From assembly GCA_027083115.1 (NCBI GenBank), contig JALWQN010000081.1, forward strand, positions 1 to 17,274: DNA of 17,274 bases. The letters are read 5' to 3'. Positions 12,568-17,274 of the stretch are shown piece by piece. This DNA is from Desulfurococcales archaeon (GTDB taxonomy: Archaea > Thermoproteota > Thermoprotei_A > Sulfolobales > NBVN01). Both the position numbers and the translations under genes were made by a program. Under the pieces are notes generated by a model, which saw nothing but the letters and a program-made list of their open reading frames with translations, was not told the origin of the DNA and searched no databases. Every line of letters begins with the position of its first letter. Within the stretch, counting starts at the first letter, position 1.

Positions 12568-12583
12568 GTAATACATTTATTAC
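12568..12583. promoter_or_regulatory. Inverted repeat GTAAT-N6-ATTAC upstream of vapB
   Basis: A perfect 5+5 inverted repeat 30 bases before the TTG start of the first vapB. The right arm begins an ATTACAT that is repeated directly at 12592-12598, giving several half-sites close together. An ATTTATTA element inside could be the TATA box. VapB proteins normally repress their own operon by binding such symmetric sites; the role here is inferred. Confidence 0.4.
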
Positions 12584-12613
12584 ATGGTTTGATTACATTA
12601 TTGGAGATTACTC

Positions 12614-12862
12614 TTGAGTTCTGTGGTTAGCTTCAGGATCAGTAAGGAGCTGAAGAGGAGGATGGATAGGCTTAAACACATTAACTGGAGTGAGGTGGTA
12701 AGGAAAGCCATTCAGGAGGTTGTGGCTAGGGAGGAGGCTAAGTTAATTAGTAAGGACTTAAGCAGGATAAGGAGGGCCGCCCTAAAGTCTGAGGAGCTTT
12801 CCCGAAGTATTGAGGGATGGAATAGTGTGGAGGAAATCAGAAGATGGAGAGAAAGAAGGTAG
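12614..12862 (+). CDS. vapB: VapB-type ribbon-helix-helix antitoxin
   Basis: An 82-aa antitoxin of a type II pair. The N terminus VVSFRISKELKRRMDRLKHINWSEVVRKAIQE has the ribbon-helix-helix pattern: a short beta strand for DNA binding, helix 1, a turn, helix 2. It is clearly similar to the VapB at 16980 (VVSVRVPKELKERM). The middle is charged and helical and the end NSVEEIRRWRERR is the usual toxin-wrapping tail. It starts with TTG at 12614 and overlaps vapC by 19 bases, so the two are translated together. It neutralises VapC by binding and represses the operon as a complex, according to what is known of the family. Confidence 0.88.
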   Translation: MSSVVSFRISKELKRRMDRLKHINWSEVVRKAIQEVVAREEAKLISKDLSRIRRAALKSEELSRSIEGWNSVEEIRRWRERR

Positions 12863-13272
12863 TTGCTGACGCCTCAGTTATTGCTAAGTGGTTTGTTGAG
12901 GAAGAACATAGTAGGGAGGCTAGGTTACTTCGGGAAGCCTATGCTGCAGGCACTATAGATATTGCTGTCCCATCCCTACTTCCTTTCGAGGTCCTCAACG
13001 CTTTAAAATATTCTGGAGGTTTGGGGGAGGAGGAGCTTAAGGAAGTATCTACTGTATTGGATGACTTCCAGTTCACGTATTATGGACTGACTAGGGAACT
13101 CGCACGAAACGCTGTAGAGATAGCTATGAGGAAAGGCGTGACGATCTATGACGCATCATACGTGGCTCTAGCAAGGCTCCTAAAAACAACAGCTTACACA
13201 GCAGACACTAAGCTAGTGAGGAAAATCAATAAACCAAACCTAGTTAGGCACATTATGGAGCTCAAGATATAA
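12844..13272 (+). CDS. vapC: VapC PIN-domain ribonuclease toxin
   Basis: A 142-aa PIN domain that cleaves RNA using metal held by acidic residues. All four expected acids are visible: D9 in VVADASVIAKWF, E49 in PFEVLNAL, D103 in YDASYVALA and D121 in YTADTKLV. The domain is of full usual length (about 130-140 aa) with no interruption, so the toxin is probably active. The ATG at 12844 lies inside the end of vapB (19-base overlap). RNA targets of VapC proteins (often tRNA or rRNA) vary and cannot be told here. The 97 bases after its stop hold no clear gene. Confidence 0.92.
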   Translation: MERKKVVADASVIAKWFVEEEHSREARLLREAYAAGTIDIAVPSLLPFEVLNALKYSGGLGEEELKEVSTVLDDFQFTYYGLTRELARNAVEIAMRKGVTIYDASYVALARLLKTTAYTADTKLVRKINKPNLVRHIMELKI

Positions 13273-13369
13273 AACCAAACTACTAAAACAGCGCCTACGA
13301 GCTTAAAGAACTAAGAATTAAATCATAAATTCCATAATTACCTCAATTAGCTGGGGGTAAGCTGTTGCC

Positions 13370-14149
13370 TTGGGAGGCCTTAGCTGCTTAACTATTGAGG
13401 ACTTAGTTCTTGATGCTGTTAGGAGGAGTGCTCGTGGTGAGGGATGTGACTGTATAGCTTTGAGCGGAGGCATAGACACTTCAGTTGTTGCTTTAGCCGC
13501 TAGGCTTGAGGGATTAAGCCTTAATGGAGTTACCGCATACTACTCTGGTGGCCTACCTAAGGACTTAGGCTACATTAAGCCTGTCGCTTCAAGACTAGGT
13601 ATTAGGTTAAGGATTGCTTCAGTTGATGATAACTACATAGCTTCTAAGGTTGGCTTCATAGTTGACTGCACTCGTAGGAGGGACCATATAGAGGTTAGGA
13701 ATGATGTGGTCTTCCTTAAGGCTCTGGAGGAAGCCAGGGATTTAGGATGTAAATGCGTTCTATTAGGTGATGGCGGGGATGAGGTATTCGCGGGCTACGG
13801 ATTCATGCTGGCCCTAGGCAGTAATGAATTGCGTGAAACAATCGTGAGGATGGCTACTCGAGGCAGGTACCCTGGGTTGGAGCTAGCTGAGTGCTTAGGG
13901 ATTAAGGTAGTAGCCCCACTACTGAATGATGAAGTGCTTGAGTACGTTCTGAAGGCACCCAAATGCTGTTTAAGGGGATGGAATAATGAAGGTAAGGCAA
14001 TACTTAGGAACATCCTCAGAAAATACGGGCTGATAAAAGTGGCTGAAAGGCCTAAGACACCGGCGGAGCAAGGGGCGGGAACTAGCATGTTAACGAAAGA
14101 AAAGCTGGAGAAACTAGGTGGTATGGAACTACCTGAATGTCACTGCTGA
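13370..14149 (+). CDS. Stand-alone asparagine-synthase-like PP-loop ATPase, Cys-rich (259 aa)
   Basis: An ATP-pyrophosphatase fold protein resembling only the C-terminal synthetase domain of AsnB. The pyrophosphate loop is LSGGIDTSVV (31-40), and GDGGDEVFAGY (133-143) is the AsnB signature; a Lys/Pro-containing ERPKTPAEQGAG (226-237) matches the AsnB C-terminal region. The glutaminase domain (N-terminal Cys nucleophile) is entirely absent, so if it makes asparagine it must use free ammonia, or it catalyses another adenylation-based amidation or thiolation. It has eleven Cys, many in pairs: CDC (26-28), CKC (127-129), CC (199-200), and terminal CHC (257-259), unusual for an asparagine synthetase. 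The TTG at 13370 is the only upstream start I could find for this frame. It lies between two TA modules without obvious operon partners. Confidence 0.8.
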   Translation: MGGLSCLTIEDLVLDAVRRSARGEGCDCIALSGGIDTSVVALAARLEGLSLNGVTAYYSGGLPKDLGYIKPVASRLGIRLRIASVDDNYIASKVGFIVDCTRRRDHIEVRNDVVFLKALEEARDLGCKCVLLGDGGDEVFAGYGFMLALGSNELRETIVRMATRGRYPGLELAECLGIKVVAPLLNDEVLEYVLKAPKCCLRGWNNEGKAILRNILRKYGLIKVAERPKTPAEQGAGTSMLTKEKLEKLGGMELPECHC

Positions 14150-14338
14150 AGTGGAAGCCTTGATAACTAGTGAAATATAAAGGCCTTAAGTCCCCATAAA
14201 ACATCAATTATTTGTGAGGAATGATAGATTAAGCTCTATTAGGTATTGCTTCATCTAGAGCCTAATCACGAACTTCCTTGTTTTCTTGAAATAAATAACG
14301 CTATTAATTCCTAGAGTAGTTACTAATGTTGGATATGT

Positions 14339-14734
14339 TTGATGAGTGGTTTCCAGCATGATTTCCTAAGGAAGAAGGCAATGGCATTCCTCAGGAGTGC
14401 GCATGATGATTTCAGTAGAGGCGACTATGATCTAGTTGTTTTTCATGTTGATCAGTTCATTCAGCTTTATTTGAAGCACTTACTATATGTTAAGGTTGGC
14501 GATTACCCTAAAACCCACTCATTAACGTATCTTGCTAGGTACATCATTAAAACATATGGTGATGAAAGATTCAAGGAATTCTTCAGCAAGCACTTAGAGA
14601 TCTTCTACCTTCTTGAGGAGGCATACATAAGCTCGAGATACTTACCCAGGCAATACGGTAAGGAAATCGCTGAAAGAATCCTTAACTTCGCTGACAAGAT
14701 TATGGAGGTGTTTGAATGGTTAGAAAGTCATTGA
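14339..14734 (+). CDS. HEPN-domain protein, partner of a minimal nucleotidyltransferase
   Basis: An all-helical 131-aa protein with the HEPN pattern: KAMAFLRSAHDDFSRGDYDLVVFHVDQFIQLYLKHLL near the N terminus and THSLTYLARYI in the middle, then a C-terminal helix after SSRYLPRQYGKEIAERIL. HEPN proteins of this kind act as RNase toxins paired with an MNT antitoxin that AMPylates them. The usual R-x4-6-H catalytic motif is not intact: after the Arg in SRYLPRQYG, Gln stands at the expected His position, so nuclease activity is doubtful or depends on other residues. The TTG at 14339 is immediately followed by ATG at 14342; either could be the start. It overlaps the MNT gene by 19 bases. Confidence 0.85.
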   Translation: MMSGFQHDFLRKKAMAFLRSAHDDFSRGDYDLVVFHVDQFIQLYLKHLLYVKVGDYPKTHSLTYLARYIIKTYGDERFKEFFSKHLEIFYLLEEAYISSRYLPRQYGKEIAERILNFADKIMEVFEWLESH

Positions 14735-15069
14735 TTGATTTGGAGCTTGAGTTAAGGGATGAGCTAAGGAAATACTATGAGGACCCAATGCGTTACGCTA
14801 GAGCAATAAAGAACGTTGTTAGGAGGCATGACCCTTCAGCAAAGGTATTGCTTTTCGGGAGCTTCGTTAGAGGGAATGCTAGGGCAGACAGTGATATCGA
14901 CGTCCTCGTTATTACCGACCTAGCTAGTGAGGTAAGTAATAGGTTACACCTGATTAAGGAAATGAATGAGGAGGTAGGGATACCTAACCCATTCGAGATA
15001 CATGTTGTCACTTGGGAAGAGTTCAGAAAGTGGTACAGGAAATTCATAGATAAGTACATAGAGGTTTAG
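14716..15069 (+). CDS. Minimal nucleotidyltransferase (MNT/MntA-type antitoxin)
   Basis: A 117-aa polymerase-beta-like nucleotidyltransferase. The active site is complete: LLFGSFVRGNARADSDIDVLVI, with Gly-Ser, then ten residues, then D-x-D (the GSx10DxD motif described for MntA), and HVVTWEEF supplies the later strand. In MNT-HEPN pairs of known systems the MNT protein transfers AMP to a tyrosine near the HEPN active site and silences it. The ATG at 14716 lies within the end of the HEPN gene (19-base overlap). The protein is similar in layout to the relic at 10863-11168, implying that this family was present at least twice in this region. Confidence 0.88.
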   Translation: MVRKSLIDLELELRDELRKYYEDPMRYARAIKNVVRRHDPSAKVLLFGSFVRGNARADSDIDVLVITDLASEVSNRLHLIKEMNEEVGIPNPFEIHVVTWEEFRKWYRKFIDKYIEV

Positions 15070-15190
15070 CCACCGATAATTCGTGGTAGTGGGGAGTTCA
15101 GGGCCTTACACGCAATAATCGCTGAGCTCTCACCAGCGAAGCATAGGGATAAGGTCATCAGGGTTTGAGGACTAGTTAAGCGCTTTAACC

Positions 15191-15385
15191 ATGCCTAGGA
15201 AACTATCAGGCGGTTTCAGCATTGAATACTTAATCAACAAACTTAATGAGCTGAGAAATTACTTAGATGACCTTAAGGAAAGATTTAAGAAGTTGAGGGA
15301 TGAGTTAACCATTATTAAGAAAGACCTCTTAACTAGGGCTGCAGGAGGAGCATTAAGTTGGTCTACAAGCTCATTAAGGCTCTAA
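15191..15385 (+). CDS. Small coiled-coil hypothetical protein (64 aa)
   Basis: I recognise no family. Residues about 10-48 (YLINKLNELRNYLDDLKERFKKL...) have regular heptad-like Leu/Ile spacing with charged residues between, so a coiled coil is likely. The last 15 residues (GGALSWSTSSLRL) are unlike this and may result from a frameshift: the +1 frame over the same bases reads SIKLVYKLIKAL and continues the helical character. The ATG is preceded by GTTAA-N5-TTAAC (15175-15189), an imperfect symmetric element ending one base before it. Its place behind the HEPN/MNT pair could mean an accessory TA gene, but this is a guess. Confidence 0.4.
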   Translation: MPRKLSGGFSIEYLINKLNELRNYLDDLKERFKKLRDELTIIKKDLLTRAAGGALSWSTSSLRL

Positions 15386-15589
15386 CACATCATTCTCATA
15401 ACGTAAATGTATAACCTTGGACAATCCAGCTATACCCAACTATCTACGTAGCTTTAAAAGATTAAAGTATGTTTCATATTGACAATATCTTTTTATGAAG
15501 ACTTAAAGGCACTTCTCTGGCTAAGGTAATTTCTGAGAGGAGTGTTAAAATATCTTGTCTGGTTATTTTAATGAATTACTAAGGAGGAT

Positions 15590-16600
15590 ATGGAATTGGT
15601 TAGAATAACGGAGTTCAATACTATACACAGTGATGGTGTTGCTGAGTTATATAGACTAATGGGTGAGAGGTTTTCGACTAAACTCGTTGAGTATTGGTGT
15701 AAAGCTAGAAAATATGTTAAGGTGCTTTTGGCTGTTAATGATGAAGAGGAGGTTATTGGCAAAGTTACTCTAGACTTGGCTTACAAGCCTTATGCTGAGA
15801 TAGTTAATTTAATGGTTCACCCCGATTATCGTGGTCAAGGCATAGGTAGTGGACTTGTTGAGGAATGCATAAGGATTGCGGAAAGCAAAGGATTTCATAT
15901 CCAATACCTCATGGCTGACGTTACCAACCTCATTGCTCATAGGCTATACTCTAAATACGGGTTTATCCCTGTAATATTGCCTCAGAAAATCATTCAAGGC
16001 AGAAATATGTGGCTCTATAGGTTCTCGAAAGAAACGTTTGTCAAGGAATTCTTGATATTTAAGCCTTTTTCCAAGTATTACATCTCTAAAAAACGGGTTT
16101 GGGGCCTATGGAAGAAAGCTTATAGGGTGGGGTGGGCCGATATATTATCACAAGACAATTTATACCTTTACTTTGAAGGTCAACCCGGTCAACCAATTAA
16201 AAATGGAGTTATGCCTAGAATTAACGGAGTTAAAATATCTCGAGGCAATACAGGGTTAGCCTTAAGCGTTCATGAAATAAATAAAGGCATTAATAGATTC
16301 AATTACTCTAAGTTCCTAATTAAAATCGTAAACATGGGGGATGATACAATCTTTATCGACAAGATAAATTCAGTAGCTTTGCCCCATATAGAGGTAAAGA
16401 ATAATTCATACGAAGGTGTAATTACTCTGAACCCAGGCGAAAGTAAAACAATGAAATTTGAGTGTAGATTGACAAGGGATTTTGATATCCCACCCTTATC
16501 TTTTAATACAATAGTTATAACAATCAAACTATATGTTAAAAAACTTTTAAAACACCCCATACTGGTATCAGCTGGCTACCGGAGAGAGGGTACATCATAG
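15590..16600 (+). CDS. GNAT acetyltransferase fused to a C-terminal beta-rich domain
   Basis: The N-terminal 145 residues are a GNAT acetyl-CoA-dependent N-acetyltransferase: the CoA loop is HPDYRGQGIGSGLVEECI (77-94, R/Q-x-x-G-x-G/A), preceded by EIVNLMV (strand 4) and followed by NLIAHRLYSKYGFIP (113-127), the typical last helix. Residues about 150-190 form a linker with aromatic residues. From about 190 to 330 the protein is strand-rich; KFLIKIVNMGDDTIFIDKIN and VITLNPGESKTMKFE look like an immunoglobulin-like/CARDB-type sandwich (N.G...L.PGES). The substrate is unknown. A strong GGAGG lies only 2 bases before the ATG at 15590, so the TTG at 15596, 8 bases from it, may be the true start; this removes two residues. 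The gene seems more AT-rich than the sulfur cluster, which may mean recent transfer. No partner gene is visible. Confidence 0.8.
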   Translation: MELVRITEFNTIHSDGVAELYRLMGERFSTKLVEYWCKARKYVKVLLAVNDEEEVIGKVTLDLAYKPYAEIVNLMVHPDYRGQGIGSGLVEECIRIAESKGFHIQYLMADVTNLIAHRLYSKYGFIPVILPQKIIQGRNMWLYRFSKETFVKEFLIFKPFSKYYISKKRVWGLWKKAYRVGWADILSQDNLYLYFEGQPGQPIKNGVMPRINGVKISRGNTGLALSVHEINKGINRFNYSKFLIKIVNMGDDTIFIDKINSVALPHIEVKNNSYEGVITLNPGESKTMKFECRLTRDFDIPPLSFNTIVITIKLYVKKLLKHPILVSAGYRREGTS

Positions 16601-16660
16601 ATCCTTTGGGTATTTAATGAGTTTGCCGAAATTTAAACCTAGGACCTTCACCCACTAGAG

Positions 16661-16670
16661 ATATATAAAC
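16661..16670 (+). promoter_or_regulatory. Strong TATA box ATATATAAAC
   Basis: A near-ideal archaeal TATA element about 23 bases before the ATG at 16688, within the gap between the GNAT gene and the second vapB. It implies a transcript starting at or just before 16688, either a short mRNA or an untranslated RNA. Confidence 0.45.
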
Positions 16671-16687
16671 AAAATTTCTAGGGAAAC

Positions 16688-16813
16688 ATGAAGTGGAGAC
16701 ATTATTCACAGGCTATTATTAGTCTGGTATCACCATGGAGGCTCTGGAAACAGCTTAAAATATCCGTATTTCCTACTTCAGTACAAAAGGTGTTTAATGA
16801 AGAACCTTGGTAA
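16688..16813 (+). CDS. Possible 41-aa leaderless small protein
   Basis: The ORF begins MKWRHYSQAIISLVSPWRLW and ends at a TAA at 16811. It is basic and rich in aromatic residues (four Trp) with an amphipathic look; there is no recognised family. The main support is its position directly after the TATA box at 16661. A hairpin with an 8-bp stem follows at 16826-16848. It could equally be the start of a non-coding RNA or a remnant. The remainder of the 379-base stretch 16601-16979 shows no other gene. Confidence 0.3.
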   Translation: MKWRHYSQAIISLVSPWRLWKQLKISVFPTSVQKVFNEEPW

Positions 16814-16825
16814 TGTTTTAGCTCT

Positions 16826-16848
16826 ATAGCTCCACCCATAGGGGCTAT
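16826..16848 (+). other. Stem-loop after the 41-codon ORF
   Basis: ATAGCTCC and GGGGCTAT can pair over 8 bp with one G-U pair, around a 7-base loop (ACCCATA). It lies 13 bases downstream of the TAA of the small ORF. No U-tract follows, so an ordinary terminator is not supported; it may be an RNA structural element or chance. Confidence 0.3.
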
Positions 16849-16938
16849 GCTGAACTTACATATGATGTAGGTACTTGGATAAGTAGTGATGAGTTTTAGG
16901 AAAGATAGCTATACCTAGCAATGCTTTCGACCATAACA

Positions 16939-16945
16939 TATAAAA
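16939..16945 (+). promoter_or_regulatory. TATA box TATAAAA of the second vapBC operon
   Basis: A clear TATA element immediately upstream of the 32-bp inverted repeat. Transcription would start near 16967-16970, giving a leader of about ten bases before the ATG at 16980, with the operator covering the start site. Confidence 0.55.
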
Positions 16946-16947
16946 TA

Positions 16948-16979
16948 GTGTATACACTATGTTTACATAGTGTATACAC
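16948..16979. promoter_or_regulatory. Perfect 32-bp inverted repeat operator touching the vapB start codon
   Basis: GTGTATACACTATG and CATAGTGTATACAC form a perfect 14+14 inverted repeat around TTTA. Each arm itself contains the perfect 10-bp palindrome GTGTATACAC (16948-16957 and 16970-16979), and ATAGTGTATACACTAT at 16945-16960 is a perfect 16-bp palindrome. It fills the space between the TATA box and ATG and so could block transcription when bound by the VapB ribbon-helix-helix protein (two sites, 22 bp apart). In the mRNA the right arm would sit directly before the ATG. The autorepressor role is inferred from family knowledge. Confidence 0.75.
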
Positions 16980-17198
16980 ATGTCTGATGTCGTATCAGTT
17001 AGGGTGCCAAAGGAGCTTAAGGAGAGGATGAAAAAGTACCGTGTTGATTGGGGTGAGGAGGTTAGAAGATTTCTTGAGGAGCGTGTTAGGGTTCTTGAGT
17101 TTCTGGAGATGCTCGATAACATCGAGAGGAGGATGAAAAAACGTAGGACAAGGGTAGACTCAGCTGAACTCATTAGGGAGATGAGGGAAAAGCGTTGA
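16980..17198 (+). CDS. vapB: VapB-type ribbon-helix-helix antitoxin (second copy)
   Basis: A 72-aa antitoxin. VVSVRVPKELKERMKKYRVDWGEEVRRFLEERV is a ribbon-helix-helix DNA-binding segment; the middle is a charged helix (LEMLDNIERRMKKRR), and DSAELIREMREKR is the typical toxin-binding tail. It is similar to the VapB at 12614 but not a close duplicate. The ATG at 16980 immediately follows the 32-bp inverted repeat that is its probable operator. The gene is complete and overlaps the start of a vapC at 17195, so both are one operon. Confidence 0.9.
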   Translation: MSDVVSVRVPKELKERMKKYRVDWGEEVRRFLEERVRVLEFLEMLDNIERRMKKRRTRVDSAELIREMREKR

Positions 17199-17274
17199 TA
17201 GTGTTGGATGCGTCGTTCCTAGTGAAGCTTGTGCTTGATGAGGAAGGCTCTAAAAAGGCGCTCAATATGGCACG
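17195..17274 (+). CDS. vapC: VapC PIN-domain toxin, 3' part beyond the window
   Basis: Only the first 26 codons are present. The frame beginning with TTG at 17195 (overlapping the vapB TGA as TTGA) reads MIVLDASFLVKLVLDEEGSKKAL, the typical VapC opening in which the first catalytic Asp lies in the IVLDASFL strand. A GTG at 17201 is an alternative start two codons later. The gene runs off the right end, so completeness and the other catalytic acids cannot be judged. Confidence 0.85.
   Translation, partial: MIVLDASFLVKLVLDEEGSKKALNMA

Noticed and set aside
14233..14266. Overlapping inverted repeats GCTCTA/TAGAGC and ATTAGG/CCTAAT that could form alternative hairpins before the HEPN gene.
   Set aside because: Stems of only six bases and no associated terminator or ligand-binding pattern; too weak for a riboswitch claim.
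15602..15616. AATAAC-GGA-GTTCAA inside the GNAT gene.
   Set aside because: Right arm matches only three bases and it lies within coding sequence; consistent with chance.
1..17274. CTTAAG and TTAAGG appear very often across the window.
   Set aside because: Explained by favoured Leu/Lys/Arg codons (CTT-AAG, TTA-AGG); I did not count it and saw no spacing pattern.
1..17274. Search by eye for tRNA, rRNA, C/D-box RNA, CRISPR repeats and insertion-sequence ends.
   Set aside because: No convincing candidate on either strand; isolated TGATGA/CTGA strings were not in C/D-box order.

Overview
The window looks like a chromosomal segment of a hyperthermophilic or thermophilic archaeon, most likely a member of the Thermoproteota (Crenarchaeota). 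The reasons are: AGG/AGA dominate the arginine codons; TTG and GTG starts are frequent; TATA boxes sit about 25 bases before start codons, which implies leaderless transcripts; and the gene content is archaeal (an Aeropyrum-CysO-type phosphoserine sulfhydrylase, a COG2522-type XRE regulator, an E1-like activator with several small Gly-Gly sulfur carriers, VapBC and HEPN/MNT toxin-antitoxin pairs). No species is claimed.

Left half (about 1-10.8 kb): after the 3' end of an alkaline-phosphatase-superfamily gene comes a dense sulfur-handling neighbourhood. It holds three ubiquitin-like sulfur carriers ending in Gly-Gly (991-1245, 3112-3387, 3870-4079), MoaE, a P1B-type metal ATPase, a Cys-rich HTH regulator followed by a TusA-like protein, an E1-like adenylyltransferase, a SufS-type cysteine desulfurase, a CysO-type O-phosphoserine sulfhydrylase, a small Pro-rich ORF, and an iscS-like / iscU / tusA-like operon. 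Together these genes would make cysteine from sulfide and phosphoserine, release sulfur from cysteine as persulfide, and deliver it to Fe-S clusters (IscU), TusA relays, and Ub-like carriers for molybdopterin synthase and probably tRNA thiolation or protein tagging.

The main discovery is a 15-bp palindrome, AATAAC-N3-GTTATT. It lies 9-15 bases upstream of the start codons of five transcription units in this cluster (regulator-tusA, sufS, cysO, iscU-tusA, iscS). A relative with a CCC spacer (TTTAAC-CCC-GTTAAA) sits between moaD and the ATPase, and an imperfect copy lies before the third carrier. This looks like one local regulon, and the Cys-rich XRE protein at 4189-4578, itself preceded by a perfect box, is the obvious candidate regulator.

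Right half (about 10.8-17.3 kb): an accessory region. It contains a decayed nucleotidyltransferase (MNT) pseudogene, a sugar-nucleotide epimerase, a probable decayed antitoxin, a vapBC pair, a truncated Cys-rich asparagine-synthase-like PP-loop protein, a HEPN/MNT pair, a small coiled-coil ORF, a GNAT acetyltransferase with an extra C-terminal beta-rich domain, a 41-codon ORF behind a strong TATA box, and a second vapBC pair with a striking 32-bp inverted-repeat operator touching the start codon. The last vapC runs off the end of the window. I saw no rRNA, tRNA, CRISPR array or insertion sequence.
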